A DNA stretch of 64,000 bases from Diploptera punctata (GCA_030220185.1 JASPKZ010001239.1:1-64000); one strand, 5' to 3'; shown: positions 11,523 to 22,458, counted from the first letter of the stretch. Notes: generated by a model from the letters alone, not told the origin. Numbers and translations are program-made.

Positions 11523-11935
11523 GAGGAAAAGATTAATGACATAGTATAAAATTAAATAAATAGAGAAAAAATAATTATTAGACAACAGGTAACTGTATAA
11601 GCGTGACTTAAAGGTACCAAGTGTGCGGCAACCCCTGATATCTCGAGGAAGGAGATTCCAGGAGCGGGCAGGAAACCAGGTATAAAAAGAACAGTAAGTC
11701 TTGTAGACTGCGATGGGCAAGACATGTGGCACGAATGAGGAATGAAATAGGGGCATGGAAACTTGTAGGAAAACCGGACGGAAAGCGGTCAGATGGGAGA
11801 ACAAGAATGAGGTGGGAGAATAATATTTACCATGATTTGAGGGAAGTGGATTTTACGGTGGATGGTAGGAAAACTGGCTCAGGATGGGGATGTGTCCTCG
11901 CGGCCATGAACCTACGGGTTGGATAGTGCCTGTGA
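11096..11935 (+). mobile_element. RTE-P fragment interrupted by a CR1-like tail
   Basis: The RTE-P body runs 11100-11155 (GEWRTLHNSELRDFY) and resumes at about 11672 (frame RSLVDCDGQDMWHE and then MARMRNEIGAWKLVGKPDGK). The two parts join cleanly when the minus-strand CR1-like segment is removed, showing the CR1-like element inserted later. Confidence 0.75.
11156..11672 (-). mobile_element. CR1/Jockey-like LINE 3' end nested in RTE-P
   Basis: Minus-strand frame PARSWNLLPRDIRGCRTLGT FKSRLYSYL is split here only for length; it is the conserved end of CR1/Jockey-type reverse transcriptases (WNSLP.EI..CRTL..FK). After it come a 3' UTR containing two (AT)n tracts (about 11344-11385 and 11476-11518) and an (ATT)n tail at 11159-11218. 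A second copy of the family lies at 27797-28510. Confidence 0.75.
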
Positions 11936-12097
11936 GGTAGTTACATCCAGTTCTGAAAATCAGGCTACGTCACTTCTAAAAATATATTTTTGTTATTTGC
12001 TTTTCTTGGATGTTCCAACTTAGATTGGAATCAAGATAAATCATCATCTTTTAACAAAATATGAATAAGGCATTGCTCGATGGCTGGCTGATATTAT

Positions 12098-12540
12098 AAA
12101 CGGTGCGCAATAGTCTTGGATATTCAAATATTATCGATAGTTTTCTCTGCGTTAGCAAGTGGCCAATCTAATTCTATTCCTCTCCTTTATGAGTTCCAGC
12201 ATTGTTCTTCATTCACCCACTCGTCTAGCATATCTTTATTTTTTATTTTGTCTGTATATTTTATATGCTCCATCTTTCTCCATATCCACATCTCTAAAGC
12301 TACCAGTCAGTCGTATTTCCTCATTCTGTCGTAATGCACTGCACCATACAATGCTACACTCCACACAAAGCACTTCACTAGCCTCTTCCGTAATTATTTT
12401 GCAAAAAGGTCCGCAGAAAATTCTTCTCTTCTTATTAAAAGCTTCATTTGCCATTGCTATCCTCTGCTGTACTTCTTGACAACAGTTCATGTTACTTCTC
12501 ATAGTACAACCCAAGTATTTGAAGCTCTCCACTTGCATAA
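12098..12540 (-). pseudogene. RTE-like LINE fragment (third family)
   Basis: Minus strand reads MQVESFKYLGCTMRSNMN CC, then IAMANEAFNKKRRIFCGPF, followed after a frameshift by SEVLCVECSIVWCSAL-type residues and LELIKERNRIRLATC. This is the RT thumb and C-terminal part of an RTE-clade element. It abuts the TIR element at 12542. Confidence 0.7.
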
Positions 12541-12541
12541 A

Positions 12542-13163
12542 CCAGTTTACACGCTACGTCTTATTGTATCTTTTATAGGACAGGACAAATCCTATCCGAT
12601 AAAATGTGGCACGTAAACAGCAAAACGTACGTCTTGTCGAGTGGGAATGAAATCCAAGGTCAGCTTGAAGAACTGACGGGAGAAGCATCATTTTGCGATA
12701 AAACGTACGTTTTGTATTCAGTTTTGTATGTTCCTTTTAAATTGCTTTTCTCATGCAGTTGTCTTGTTTCTGTATGTATGGTGTTACAAACTCCAGCAAA
12801 TGGCTGAAGGCTGAGATATCCATTCGCGAATAATTGCTCCAGTCATCAGGTTCGCCTCTCAATTGTTTCGGTAACAGGCCATGGGAATACTGACTTATTT
12901 GCAGATGTCACTCTCTTCACCATTTTGTCTTTTTCCTCTTCATCACTTTTCCTCCAAGTCGTTGAATCCTTACGAGGGAAAAGATAAAAGAAAGCAACTG
13001 AGCTTCCTCCATAATCAAATTAATTATGCCTTTCTCACTTTTAATAAGAATAAAAATCACTGACAATGTACTGCAACTCGAGTCTGGATTGGAACTGAGG
13101 TAGAACATGGAGGGGAAAACGTTACTGGAGAAAACGTGCAATAAGACGTAGCGTGTAAACCGG
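12542..13163. mobile_element. TIR DNA element, non-autonomous (Harbinger-like ends)
   Basis: 25-bp terminal inverted repeats CCAGTTTACACGCTACGTCT (12542 on) and the matching reverse complement ending ACGTAGCGTGTAAACCGG (to 13163), one mismatch. Interior has twin ACGTACGT motifs and short open frames but no transposase. Ends of this style with flanking TAA-like trinucleotides occur in PIF/Harbinger MITEs; superfamily is inference. Confidence 0.7.
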
Positions 13164-13392
13164 CCTTTAACGATGCGCAATAGTCTTGGATGTCGCTAGT
13201 CTTCTCTGCATTAAGTCTATACGTTCTTTATATCATAACGATCTTTTTTGCAAGATCGGTGTTGATCTTATTGTAATGTATAACAATTCAAAGCTCGGCG
13301 GAATATTGTACATGAATTAGAAAAATCAACAAAAATAACTTGAATATAAGAATGAACTTAGACTTCCATTACAGTATTTTTATGATTTTTGC
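13164..13392. other. Unassigned spacer with a flank-like duplication
   Basis: Begins with TGCGCAATAGTCTTGGAT and TTCTCTGC blocks that also occur at about 12103-12150, on the far side of the LINE fragment plus TIR element. Confidence 0.4.
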
Positions 13393-14625
13393 ACGCTTTA
13401 TATTAGCTTGACCTGTATCTATCTATGTAACGGAATCTTTCTACGCGATTTTCACCCACTTAAAATCATCGGATTGACTTGAAACTTTGTATACTTGTAG
13501 AGGATCCGTGACAATACAATAATTTCATATTTATTTTCTAAAATCCTGGCCATAATCATCAGAAAATCAAAAAAAGTGTTTTTGTATCAATGTAACGGAA
13601 TCTTTCAACACGATTTTGACCCACTTAGAAACATTGGATCGACTTGAAATTTTGTATACTTGTAGAGGACCCGTGACAATACAATAATTTCATATTTATT
13701 TTCTAAAATACTGGCCATAATCATCAGAAAATAAAAAAAAAGTGTTTTTGTATCAATGTAACGAAATCTTTCAACGCGATTTTCACCCTCATAGAAACAT
13801 TGAATCGACTTGAAACTTTGTATACTTGTAGAGGACCCGTGACAATACAATAATTTCATATTTTGTTTCTAAAATCCTGGCCAGAATCATCCGAAAATAA
13901 AAAAAAATGAAAACTGGTATAATAGGTTGCGGACTTGTCGAATTTTTAGTTAATCGTTGTAAGAGCTCAGTTGGTAGAGCAGTGAACTCTTAGTAGTATA
14001 TAATTTCAGTAATCCATACGTCGCTGGTTCAAATCCGGCTGGGAGGGTTTTTTTTATAGAAGAGTATTACTTTTAGCTCATACTACAATAGTATCGAATT
14101 TAAAGATATTTACATTTTTATCTTATTCTGTAAAATATTAAAACTAAAAAATAAAAAATAAATAATAGTTTTAAAAAACTAAAAGAACACGCTTTATTAG
14201 AAAACTAAAAAATGAAAAATAATTTTAATTTCCAATACGCTTGGGATAAAATAAAGTGGTCAACAAAAAAATCATCTCCAACACATATAGAATAAAATTA
14301 GAGTTGTCAACAAAAAGAAAATAATTTTACCATCAAAAACGTGGGGTGCTTTTTATGATTTTTACATTTTCTTCTTAGAGAGTTTACTTTTACCAATATC
14401 TGTTTATTATCAAATATATTAATTGATATAGAGCACCCCACGCTTTTGATGGTAAAATTATTTTCTTTTTGTTGATAACTCTAATTTTATTCTATATGTA
14501 TTGGAGATGATTTTTTTGTTGACCACTTTATTTTATCCCAAGCGTATTGGAAATTAAAATTATTTTTCATTTTTTAGTTTTCTAATAAAGCGTGTTCTTT
14601 TAGTTTTTTAAAACTATTATTTATT
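13393..14625 (+). mobile_element. Composite pearl/Helentron-like element, short copy (3 core units)
   Basis: Order: lead CACGCTTTATATTAGCTTGA; (CTAT)n; three about 165-bp core repeats starting TAACGGAATCTTTC (13425, 13590, 13758); a tRNA-like segment (13960-14047); and a palindrome with about 195-bp arms (14152-14350 and 14432-14625). The same order is seen at 45829-48347. No protein is encoded. Central 160-bp tandem cores next to a tetranucleotide microsatellite are known in pearl and other non-autonomous Helentron-type elements; membership here is inference. Confidence 0.7.
13960..14047 (+). other. tRNA-like pol III promoter segment inside composite element
   Basis: Has GAGCTCAGTTGGTAGAGC (D-arm/A-box) and CTGGTTCAAATCCGGC (T-arm/B-box) separated by about 50 bp. 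The 7-bp acceptor strands do not pair and the anticodon region is expanded, so it is not a functional tRNA gene. Confidence 0.7.
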
Positions 14626-14905
14626 ATAGTATGTTTATGCGACATACTTCATTTCCAAGATTTTATAGCGTTTTATGTGTTATGTTATATAATTGAAAAG
14701 GTATATACATCATACCAAATGTAATGATAAACAAAAACGCCCTAAAATAATAGGATGGAACACTTTGGCCTTGAGTCAATAGAAACAGGTTTAATGAAAC
14801 ATAAATTCAGAATTTTCAAATGACGAGAAAACAGTTTCGGTAGTGCTGGAAAATTGTCCGTATTGCTATTTAGTAATCTAAGGTAGACATTGATTTTAGA
14901 TTAAA
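14626..14905. other. No recognisable feature
   Basis: AT-rich. The last 40 bp (from about 14863) resemble 15648-15690, possibly a long target duplication around the next LINE. Confidence 0.4.
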
Positions 14906-15647
14906 ATATTAAGGAAATTGGGACCGGATGTAAACACCAATGAAACTAAATAGGTTATATGTTCACACATAGAAATACATTACATAATGTAAATGGACAG
15001 TTAATGACAAATGAGGGAAATTTTGAAGAAGTGGCTAAATTCAAATACCTTAGGAACAACAGTTACAAATAAGAACGAGATGCAAAAGGAAATTAAACAT
15101 ACTCAATTGTGGAAATGCATGCAATTATACTTTACAGGGACTCTTGTCGTCCCAAGTTCTGTCAAAAAAGTTAAACTGAAGATATATAGAACTTGTTAAG
15201 GATGCGAAACATGGACGCTTACTTCTTTAAGGGAGGAGAAAAGATTAAGAGTATTTGAGAACAAAGTCCTTGGGAAAATTTTTGAACCAAAGAGAGATGA
15301 ACAGACAGGCGAATGGAGAAGACTACATAACAGTGAGGCTATATGATGTTTATAGGAAACCAGATATAATAAGAACAGAAGTCTCGTTGACTGTGATGAG
15401 CAGGACATGCGGGACGAATAGGGAATAAAAGAAGGACATGGTAGCTTATAGTAGAAAAACCATAGGGAAAACGTCCAGTTGGTAGACCAAGAATGAGGTG
15501 GAAAATAACATTAATCATGATTTGAGGGAAGCAGATTATACAGGGAATGATTGGAAAACATTAGCTCAGGATAGGGATGTGTGGAGAGCTTATGTCCGCG
15601 TGGCCATGAACCTACTAGTTTCTATTTGGCCAATGAATTAGTTAGTT
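14906..15647 (+). pseudogene. RTE-P copy
   Basis: Starts with the GTTCACACATAGAAATACAT segment also at 9190 and 23822. It continues through ATTTTGAAGAAGTGGCTAAA, the REERLRVFENKVLG KIFEPKRDEQ region and the GRPRMRW stretch to a TGAATTAGTTAGTT tail. Riddled with stops and frameshifts. Flanked by GCTATTTAGTAAT on both sides. Confidence 0.75.
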
Positions 15648-15690
15648 GCTATTTAGTAATTTAAGGTGTAAAATCTAATTTTAGATGAGA

Positions 15691-15990
15691 AAGATTAGAG
15701 TGAATGAGATATTTTGTACTGCGTATGAAAACGTTGGGTGCAGCTAGCCACAGGAATTTCCGGGGAAATCTGCCTGCTATTATTTAGGTCGAGTCAAGGC
15801 TGTCTACATGGACAGTACAATGAACGCGTGGAATGGAATGTTGAATAAATAACCACTATATGCGTTACTAATTCATGTTTGCGATCGGAAATTGGTGTAG
15901 TATTCAATTTTTCTTTACATAAATCGAGAAAGAGGGTTCTTTTCCTGTCGTGACTTTACTTCATCTTCTGTCATACTTTAGGATAATTGT
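15691..15990. other. No recognisable feature
   Basis: Mixed-composition spacer between two RTE-P copies, with no frame above 60 codons. Confidence 0.4.
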
Positions 15991-16565
15991 AACTAACTCT
16001 ATTATCGTACCCGTAGGTTCATACCGCGCGGACATAAACTTTCCTTACATCCCTATCTTGAGCTAATGTTTTCCAATCACCTCCTATATAATCTACTTCC
16101 GTCAAATCATGGTTAATGTTATTCTCCCACCTCATTCTTGGTCTACTAACTGGGCATTTGCCCCTGGTTTTCCTACGAGTAGCTTCTATGTCCTTCTTTC
16201 ATTCCCCATTCGTACCACATGTCCTACCCATTGCAGTCTACGAAACTTAACTGTTTTTATTACATTTTTGTTTTATATAAAGATTATGTAGCTCACTGGT
16301 TGGTAGTCTTCTCCATTCACCTGTCCGTTCATCTCTCTTTGGTTCAAACATTTTCCTAAGAACTTAATTGTCAGATACTCGTAATCTTTTCTCCTCCCTT
16401 AAAGTAAGCGTCCATGTAATATAACTGGGAGAATAACAATTATTATTTCTTTCCAGTTTAATGTTTCCTAGAGAAGTTGAGACGATAAGAGTCCCCTGTA
16501 ATACTTAATAGCACGCGTTTCCAGAAATGAGTCTACGTTTAAGTTCTTTGTGCATCTCATTGCTG
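15991..16565 (-). pseudogene. RTE-P copy
   Basis: Minus-strand complement of the family from NEMHKE-like residues to the tail; the conserved C-terminal nucleotide segments (for example CATTCTTGGTCTACTAACTG on the plus strand) are intact. Ends abruptly at 16565, where a second copy begins mid-element. Confidence 0.75.
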
Positions 16566-16990
16566 GTCTAACAACTGAATTTCCTAAAGAAAGCTTCCAT
16601 ACTCCTCATTCATTCCCCATGTCCTGCCCATCGTAGCCTATGAGACTTAACTGTCCTTATTATATATTGTTTCCTATAATGATGTACCTCACTGTTTAGT
16701 AGTCTTCTCCATTCACCTGTCTCTCCATCTCTCTTTGGCTCAAAATGTTTCCTAAGAAATTTATTCTCAAATACTCATAATCTTTCCTTCCTCCTTAAAG
16801 TAAGCGTCCATTTTTCACACATCCATATAATATAACTGGAAGAATAACAGATTTAAATATTATCAGTTTAACGTTTTTTAAGAAAAGTTGGGACGACAAG
16901 AGACCCTGTGATGCATAATATCATGCATTTCCAGAATTGAGCCTATGTTTAATTTTTTGTGCATCTCATTCCTATTTGTAATTATTGTTC
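16566..16990 (-). pseudogene. RTE-P copy lacking its 3' tail
   Basis: Same orientation as the preceding copy and directly joined to it. It lacks the last ~130 bp of the element (starts at the GRP-coding segment), so the pair looks like two insertions brought together by deletion, or a tandem with unequal exchange. Confidence 0.65.
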
Positions 16991-17067
16991 CTAGGCCTAT
17001 TTCAATTCTGCCATTTCTTCAAAATTTCCCAGGATTGTAAATTCCTTTGCCAAATAAAAATTCCATG

Positions 17068-17215
17068 GTGCGACAGGCCTAGAAGACTCTTAACTTACCA
17101 ACATGTTGCTGGCCTCACATCCACTTTTTTTTTTACAGAGTATGACGATCATAGAGTTGACATGTCGAGCCCCTCCACCCCCTGGAGCCTCTACTTATTG
17201 TATTGTTTTAATTTA
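17068..17215 (-). mobile_element. SINE-D fragment
   Basis: Contains GCGACAGGCCTAGAAGACTC, TGCTGGCCTCACATCCAC, and GGAGCCTCTACTTATTGTA, matching the complement of the SINE-D body at 33562 and 61021. Both ends are missing. Confidence 0.6.
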
Positions 17216-17426
17216 CAGGTGCCTGCCGTGAAGTTGGATAATATTTTGAACAAGAAGCTCAACACTTGATTATAATCGATGGGTTGAGAAGAAGTTTTCA
17301 TTTTATTCTTCTTGGAGTCTCTATCCATTCGGCAGCGATTTTATCGTCAAGGCTGTTTTTCCAAATTTCAAAATTTGCTACCAAGGTAAGGATTTTTGTC
17401 TATTCATATTTAGTAACTTCTATAGA

Positions 17427-17964
17427 GGTTTTCACGTCTAGAAAATAGCATTGCTCTTATGGAGCAATTCTTGTTAATAAACGTGTTCTTTTATGTGAGA
17501 TTGATTTATTAGTTAATTCATTTTAAATAAATAATTTAGTTAAATAGTTTCACCTACAACTTTGCCAAGAAAGTGGGGTGGGGTCGACTCGTCCTCGGAA
17601 ATGAGGACCAGACGCTTGTTCTGAGTGTAAAGGCGGCCGTCAGGCAAGGCTGACAATCCGGTTTACATCAAGTGCCGATTGTCCAGAAAAAGTGGGAACA
17701 TTAACGCCCTACTACCCCAAGGGCCTCCCGAGGCCTATAGTGGGATCACTTCACCTTTTTCTATAATTATGACCCACATATTTAATAAAGTTAGGGGATG
17801 AACTCAATTACCGGAGCAGCAGCTAGCGGAAATGCAATTGAACCATCCTCTTTTAACGAAACTTGCAGATAATTATATTTCCATCTCTGTCACTCTGTGT
17901 GTGTGGCGTCATGTGACAACAGCGTTCCCATAAGAGCAATACTATTTTCTAGACATGTAAAACC
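17427..17964. mobile_element. TIR element, copy 1, with SINE-B fragment inside
   Basis: Terminal inverted repeats GGTTTTCACGTCTAGAAAAT...TTGCTCTTAT (left) and its complement ending TCTAGACATGTAAAACC (right), about 32 bp. The body shares TTTATGTGAGATTGATTTATTAG-type blocks with 49549-50512. A 5'-truncated SINE-B (17577-17757) interrupts it. Non-coding. Confidence 0.7.
17577..17757 (+). mobile_element. SINE-B fragment, 5' truncated
   Basis: Begins at GGGGTCGACTCGTCCTC within the SINE-B body and ends GTGGGATCACTTCACC. Lacks the tRNA-like head, so it has no internal promoter. Confidence 0.8.
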
Positions 17965-18430
17965 CTATTATATAATATTTCCTACTCGTTAAACAAATGA
18001 AGAATTAAAAATAATCGTTAATTGAATAACAACACCGATAATGCCACTCAAAGTTTCCACTAACTACAGAGGAATTAGGTTTAGAAATAAATGACACAAA
18101 ATAGACAGTTAACAGCATTATAATAGGCATGCAAATTAACATGTTATATTTCATAATTGTGTTTGAAATAAACTTAATTTCTCACTCAATAAAAAAATAA
18201 TTCCATTCCATTCTAGTAACACAGTTCAATCTCTCACCTTACGTGCTACACGCCGCCTGGCACGACCTATTGGTATAGGCATGTATCACATGATGTATTG
18301 GGCACACAAGGACATGAATGGGTGATCAGCTCAATGCCAGGACCTGCTTCGAGAAAACGAACGTTAAGACGAAACAAACTATTTGCACACACATTCATAC
18401 TAAACATGGCGAATATGCTAATTTATGATG
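17965..18430. other. No recognisable feature
   Basis: AT-rich sequence with only short frames and no repeat identified. Confidence 0.4.
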
Positions 18431-18736
18431 ATTATGTGACCAGCCTCATGGTCTAGTGGTCAGCGTTTCTGACTACTATCCATGAGGTCCCCGGTTCGAT
18501 TCCCGGTTAAACCACAGGATTTTTTCCTTAAAGGGATTTATTCCTGAGGTTGCCCATGGTCTGGAATTTAGGTTAAGAACTCTCCTGGCGCTTCATTATC
18601 ATTTATCACCGTATCCGCGGGGTAACGTAACTCCATATTCTAGGCGCCCCAATTTCAGAAGTGGGTTACAATTTCGCCAATGCCAGGAGAGAACACCTAT
18701 AATGTCGAAATGACAATCTGGCGCATCGAATAAAAA
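18431..18736 (+). mobile_element. SINE-C, tRNA-headed
   Basis: Head CCTCATGGTCTAGTGGTCAG (A-box region) and GGTTCGATTCCCGG (B-box). The 3' module contains GGCGCCCCAATTTCAGAAGT, GCCAATGCCAGGAGAGAACA and ends near GTCGAAATGACAATCTGGCG. That same 3' module is found behind a SINE-A-type head at 22041 and 56301. Confidence 0.75.
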
Positions 18737-18918
18737 TTATGATTACGATGGCCAGATGATGTTCAGGAACCGTTTGGGCTTTAAACTTTCTTGACATTTG
18801 CCTTACAGTTGAGAAAAAGCACCGAAAAAAATTAATCGAGGTAGCTTGTCCCGATCGGGGATCGAACCCGAGCAGGCTGCGTACGAGCCAGCGACACTAC
18901 TCCGAGACCACAGCGGTG
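18737..18918 (-). mobile_element. SINE-A head fragment
   Basis: Complement of the tRNA-like head and first body half (GGGGATCGAACCCGAGC; GAGACCACAGCGGTGG). Abuts the 3' end of SINE-C, so the two together mimic the chimeric SINE but with heads at both outer ends. Confidence 0.65.
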
Positions 18919-18945
18919 GATATAAAATAATCCATCCATCCATCC

Positions 18946-19276
18946 ATAGTAATTCTGCCCGAGGGCAGGTATTTCACTACAATCATAGCATTTTCATGCT
19001 ATGCTTTGCAACTTTACTAGGGAATTGTAGGTGTGGTAGCTTCCCGTTGCTTTCCACACCGGTGAAGGATGATGATGGTGATGATAATGATAAGAATAAT
19101 GATGATGACTATATGATTTCGGGGACCGTTTGGGCCTTAAAGTTTTCCTGACATTTGTCTTACAGGTGAGGAAAATCCCGATAAAAACCTCACCCAGAAA
19201 AACTGCCCCGACCGGGGACCGAACCCGGGCCCGCTGAGTGACAAGGCAGCACGCTACCTCGAGACCACAGCGGTGG
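18946..19276 (-). mobile_element. SINE-A, full length
   Basis: Complement of 1565-1885 and 62740-63078 with the head at 19206-19276 (GGGACCGAACCCGGGC; CCTCGAGACCACAGCGG). The 3' end is followed by (CCAT)n. Confidence 0.85.
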
Positions 19277-19611
19277 ACTATAAAATAATAATAATAATAA
19301 TAATAAATAATAATAATAGCAATGATAATAATAATAATAATAATAATAGCAATGATAATAATAATAATAAGAATAATAGCAATGATAATAATAATAAGAA
19401 TAATAATAGCAATGATGATAATAATAATAATAATAATAATAGCAATGATAATAATAATAATAAGAATAATAGTAGCAATGATGATAATAATAATAAGAAT
19501 AATAATAATAGCAATGATAATAATAATAATAATAATAATAATAGCAATGATAATAATAATAATAAGAATAATAGCAATGATAATAATAATAATAAGAATA
19601 ATAATAGCAAT

Positions 19612-19646
<35 letters not shown>

Positions 19647-19774
19647 GAAGAAGAATAAGAATAATAGCAATGATAATAATAATAATAATAGCAATGATAA
19701 TAATAATAATAATAATAATAATAATAGCAATGATAATAATAATAATAATAATAATAATAATAGCAATGATAATG

Positions 19775-19813
<39 letters not shown>

Positions 19814-19819
19814 GCAATG

Positions 19820-19864
<45 letters not shown>

Positions 19865-19894
19865 GCAATGATAATATTAATAATAGCAATGATG

Positions 19895-19945
<51 letters not shown>
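19277..19945. repeat. AAT microsatellite with periodic AGCAATGAT interruptions
   Basis: About 670 bp of (AAT)n broken every 20-50 bp by AGCAATGAT or AATAAGAAT variants. Open in several frames (poly-Asn or poly-Ile) only because the repeat lacks stops; not a gene. Continues at 20249-20380 on the far side of SINE-B. Confidence 0.95.
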
Positions 19946-20248
19946 GGGGCACGCCGTAGCGTAGTGGTTAAGGCACTGAGCTACAAGCCGGAGGGTCGAG
20001 GGTTCAAGTCCCGTTGGGGTCAGGATTTTTAAACTGACCCAAACCCTCTGGCGGCACTATGGCCCTGGGGTCGACTCAGCCTCTAACGGAAATGAGTACC
20101 AGACGCTTGTTCTGGGGGTAAAGGCGGCCGTCACGCAGGGCTGACAACCCGGCTGACATAAAGTGCCGATTGTCTAGAAAAAGTGGGAGCCTTAACCTCC
20201 TACTACCCCAAGGACCTCCGGGTCTGTTGTGGGATGGCTTTACTTTAC
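19946..20248 (+). mobile_element. SINE-B inserted in microsatellite
   Basis: Full length, from GGGGCACGCCGTAGCG to GGGATGGCTTTACTTTACTT. It splits one AAT tract, so the target duplication is hidden in the repeat. Confidence 0.9.
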
Positions 20249-20249
20249 T

Positions 20250-20282
<33 letters not shown>

Positions 20283-20380
20283 GCAAAGATAATAATAATA
20301 ATAATAATAATAATAATAGCAAAGATAATAATTATAATAATAATAGCAATGATAATAATAATAGCTATGATAATAATAGT
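20249..20380. repeat. AAT microsatellite, continuation
   Basis: (AAT)n with AGCAAAGAT and AGCAATGAT interruptions, the right half of the 19277-19945 tract. Confidence 0.9.
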
Positions 20381-20382
20381 CC

Positions 20383-20703
20383 ATCCATAGTAATTCTGCC
20401 CTGAGGCAGGTCCTTCACTGCAACCATAGCATTTTCATGCTACGCTTGCAGCTTTACTAGGGAGATGTAGGTGTGGTAGCTTCCCGTTGCTTTCCACACC
20501 AGTGAAGGATGATGATGAAGACGGTAATGATAAGGATGATAATGATGGCCATATGATTTCGGGGACCGTTTGGGCCTTAAAGTTTTCCTGACATTTGTCT
20601 TACAGGTGAGGAAAAAACCCGATAAAAACCTCACCCAGAAAAACTGCCCCGGGCCCGCTGCGTGACAAGGCAGCACGCTACCTCGAGACCATAGCGGTGG
20701 ACT
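20383..20703 (-). mobile_element. SINE-A, nearly full length
   Basis: Complement of SINE-A, but part of the T-arm/B-box region is deleted (AACTGCCCCGGGCCCGCTGC joins directly), so its internal promoter is damaged. Confidence 0.8.
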
Positions 20704-21180
20704 ATAATGATAGTAATAGCAGTAATAATATTAATAATAGTAATAATAATGATAATAGTAATAATAGTTGTAATAAGAATAGGAATAAAATATTTAAATT
20801 CTTTACTTGTGTCCGACGTAATGCTATATCGAGGGATGAGATGACATGAAGCCCCTATCATTTGATATTCACGGATGTTGATTGAACCATCTCAGGAGCA
20901 GACCAAGTGGATGATGTGAGTATGGAAAAGTGGTGGAAATAAGTTTTTGGCAGGATAAAACGCGAGAAAACCCTGTACTGGCTCATATTTTCTACTACAA
21001 ACCCCACGTCACGTGAAATAACACACTGACGCGAACTGAAGACTCAGAGATAGAGGGCAAGTGACTAACCACTTGCGACACGGACCCACAACAAATAAAA
21101 TAGCCTGGCTCTAATTATACCGCAAATAAGTATTTTTTATTCAACATGTGAAATGTATATTTTTCCTGTAGGCCTACTCA
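20704..21180. other. AT-rich spacer, no gene
   Basis: Starts with degenerate (AATAAT/AATAGT)n to about 20790; the rest has no recognisable content. Confidence 0.45.
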
Positions 21181-21480
21181 ATATTAAGTTTTGATTCTAG
21201 TCCTCCATTAATTTCTATCCTTCCAGTCACCATCCTGCAGTCCCCTGTCCTTCATCAAATTAATAATTCCCTCTATCCAAGTCTTCTTAGGTCTCCCTCT
21301 TCTTTTTGTTACTATTTGGAACCCACTCTAAACTCCTAACCGGCAGTATATCTTCATACATCCTCTTCTTATGTGCAAACCATTATAATTGTTTATCTCC
21401 CACAGTTGGTAACCGTCTGCAATGTATAGCATAATTTAATGGCATTGACATAGATATTTAATATAAGTGCATCTTTCTTT
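21181..21480 (-). pseudogene. LINE polymerase C-terminal relic
   Basis: Minus-strand residues RRGRPKKTWIEGIINLMKDR and GLQDGDWKDRN match the conserved end of RTE-like polymerases (RGRP..TW...I..LM..R). Upstream residues are broken by stops. Only this end remains. Confidence 0.55.
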
Positions 21481-22040
21481 CTTCCGTTCACTGATTTGAT
21501 CAAGTTTTCTGTTTTTTTTTGTAATTTTTCTCCAGTTCTTTATCAAGTGTTTGCCAGTAACATACATATCGATTACACTTTTGGGAAGACGAGCCTTTAT
21601 TACGTTGTTGCAAAATTTGTGGCTATTATACCTTCAACCAAACACAAATTACTCAACCATTTACTTTCTTCTCCAAATTTGAACGAGTCTTCGCCGTTCT
21701 AGACGGAAGTTGTAATTTTTTTATTCCAATTTACAGTATTTCCCTTACCTTCTTCCAGAAATTACATCAAGTGTGTCTCCATTGTTTGGAAGAAGCAAGA
21801 AACTTCACTATGTTTGCTGAAGTAAGAAATTAAGCCGACCGATAGGTGTGAGGCTGATCTAATAACATTGACCCGATAGAGAAATAAAATGACACATGAA
21901 TCAAATGATGCCACACATAGGTCTATATCGAGTTTACATTCAAATTAAGCAGTAACGCCAATAGGTGATGTGAACACAATTATATGTGATATAAATTGAA
22001 TTGCCGTTAGTGAAGATAGACATGATTTTTTAAATTCAAT
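21481..22040. other. No recognisable feature
   Basis: AT-rich with a few 60-70 codon frames lacking any recognised motif. Confidence 0.4.
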
Positions 22041-22402
22041 GTCACAGTTTGTCATTTCGACATTTCTGGTGTCTTCTCTTGGCATTGACGTAATTTTAAC
22101 ACACTTCTGAGGTTGGGGCCCCTGGAAGGCGGAGTTATGCTGCCCCGATGATATGATGACTGATGATAGCGGTGCGCCAGAAGGGTCCTTAATCTAAAAC
22201 TTAATCTAAGGCGAATGTGAATGATGATGATGATTATGATGATCATATGATCGGGGACCGTTTGAACCTTAAAGTTTCCTGACATTTGTCTTACAGGCGA
22301 GGAAAAAAAGTCATCTAGGAAACTAGTTCCGACCGAGGTTTGAACTTGGGCTCGCTGTGTGAAAAGGCACCACACTACCTCGAGACCACAGCGGTGAACA
22401 AG
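22041..22402 (-). mobile_element. Chimeric SINE: SINE-A head with SINE-C 3' module
   Basis: On the minus strand the order is SINE-A head (CACCGCTGTGGTCTCGAGG; B-box degenerate), the shared pyrimidine-rich middle, a (CAT)n stretch, then the SINE-C 3' module (CCCCAACCTCAGAAGTGTG; ATGTCGAAATGACAAACTG). A second copy is at 56301-56663. Confidence 0.75.
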
Positions 22403-22458
22403 ATACAAATTATAATAGTATACATTTGTAATTGTTCATTTACTTGGGAAAACATATA

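Noticed and set aside
13960..14047. Functional tRNA gene with intron
   Set aside because: D-arm and T-arm are present but the acceptor stem does not pair, and the same degenerate structure is repeated at 47696 within a mobile composite element.
19273..20032. Poly-Asn, poly-Leu and poly-Ile open frames
   Set aside because: Artefacts of (AAT)n composition. One runs straight into a SINE.
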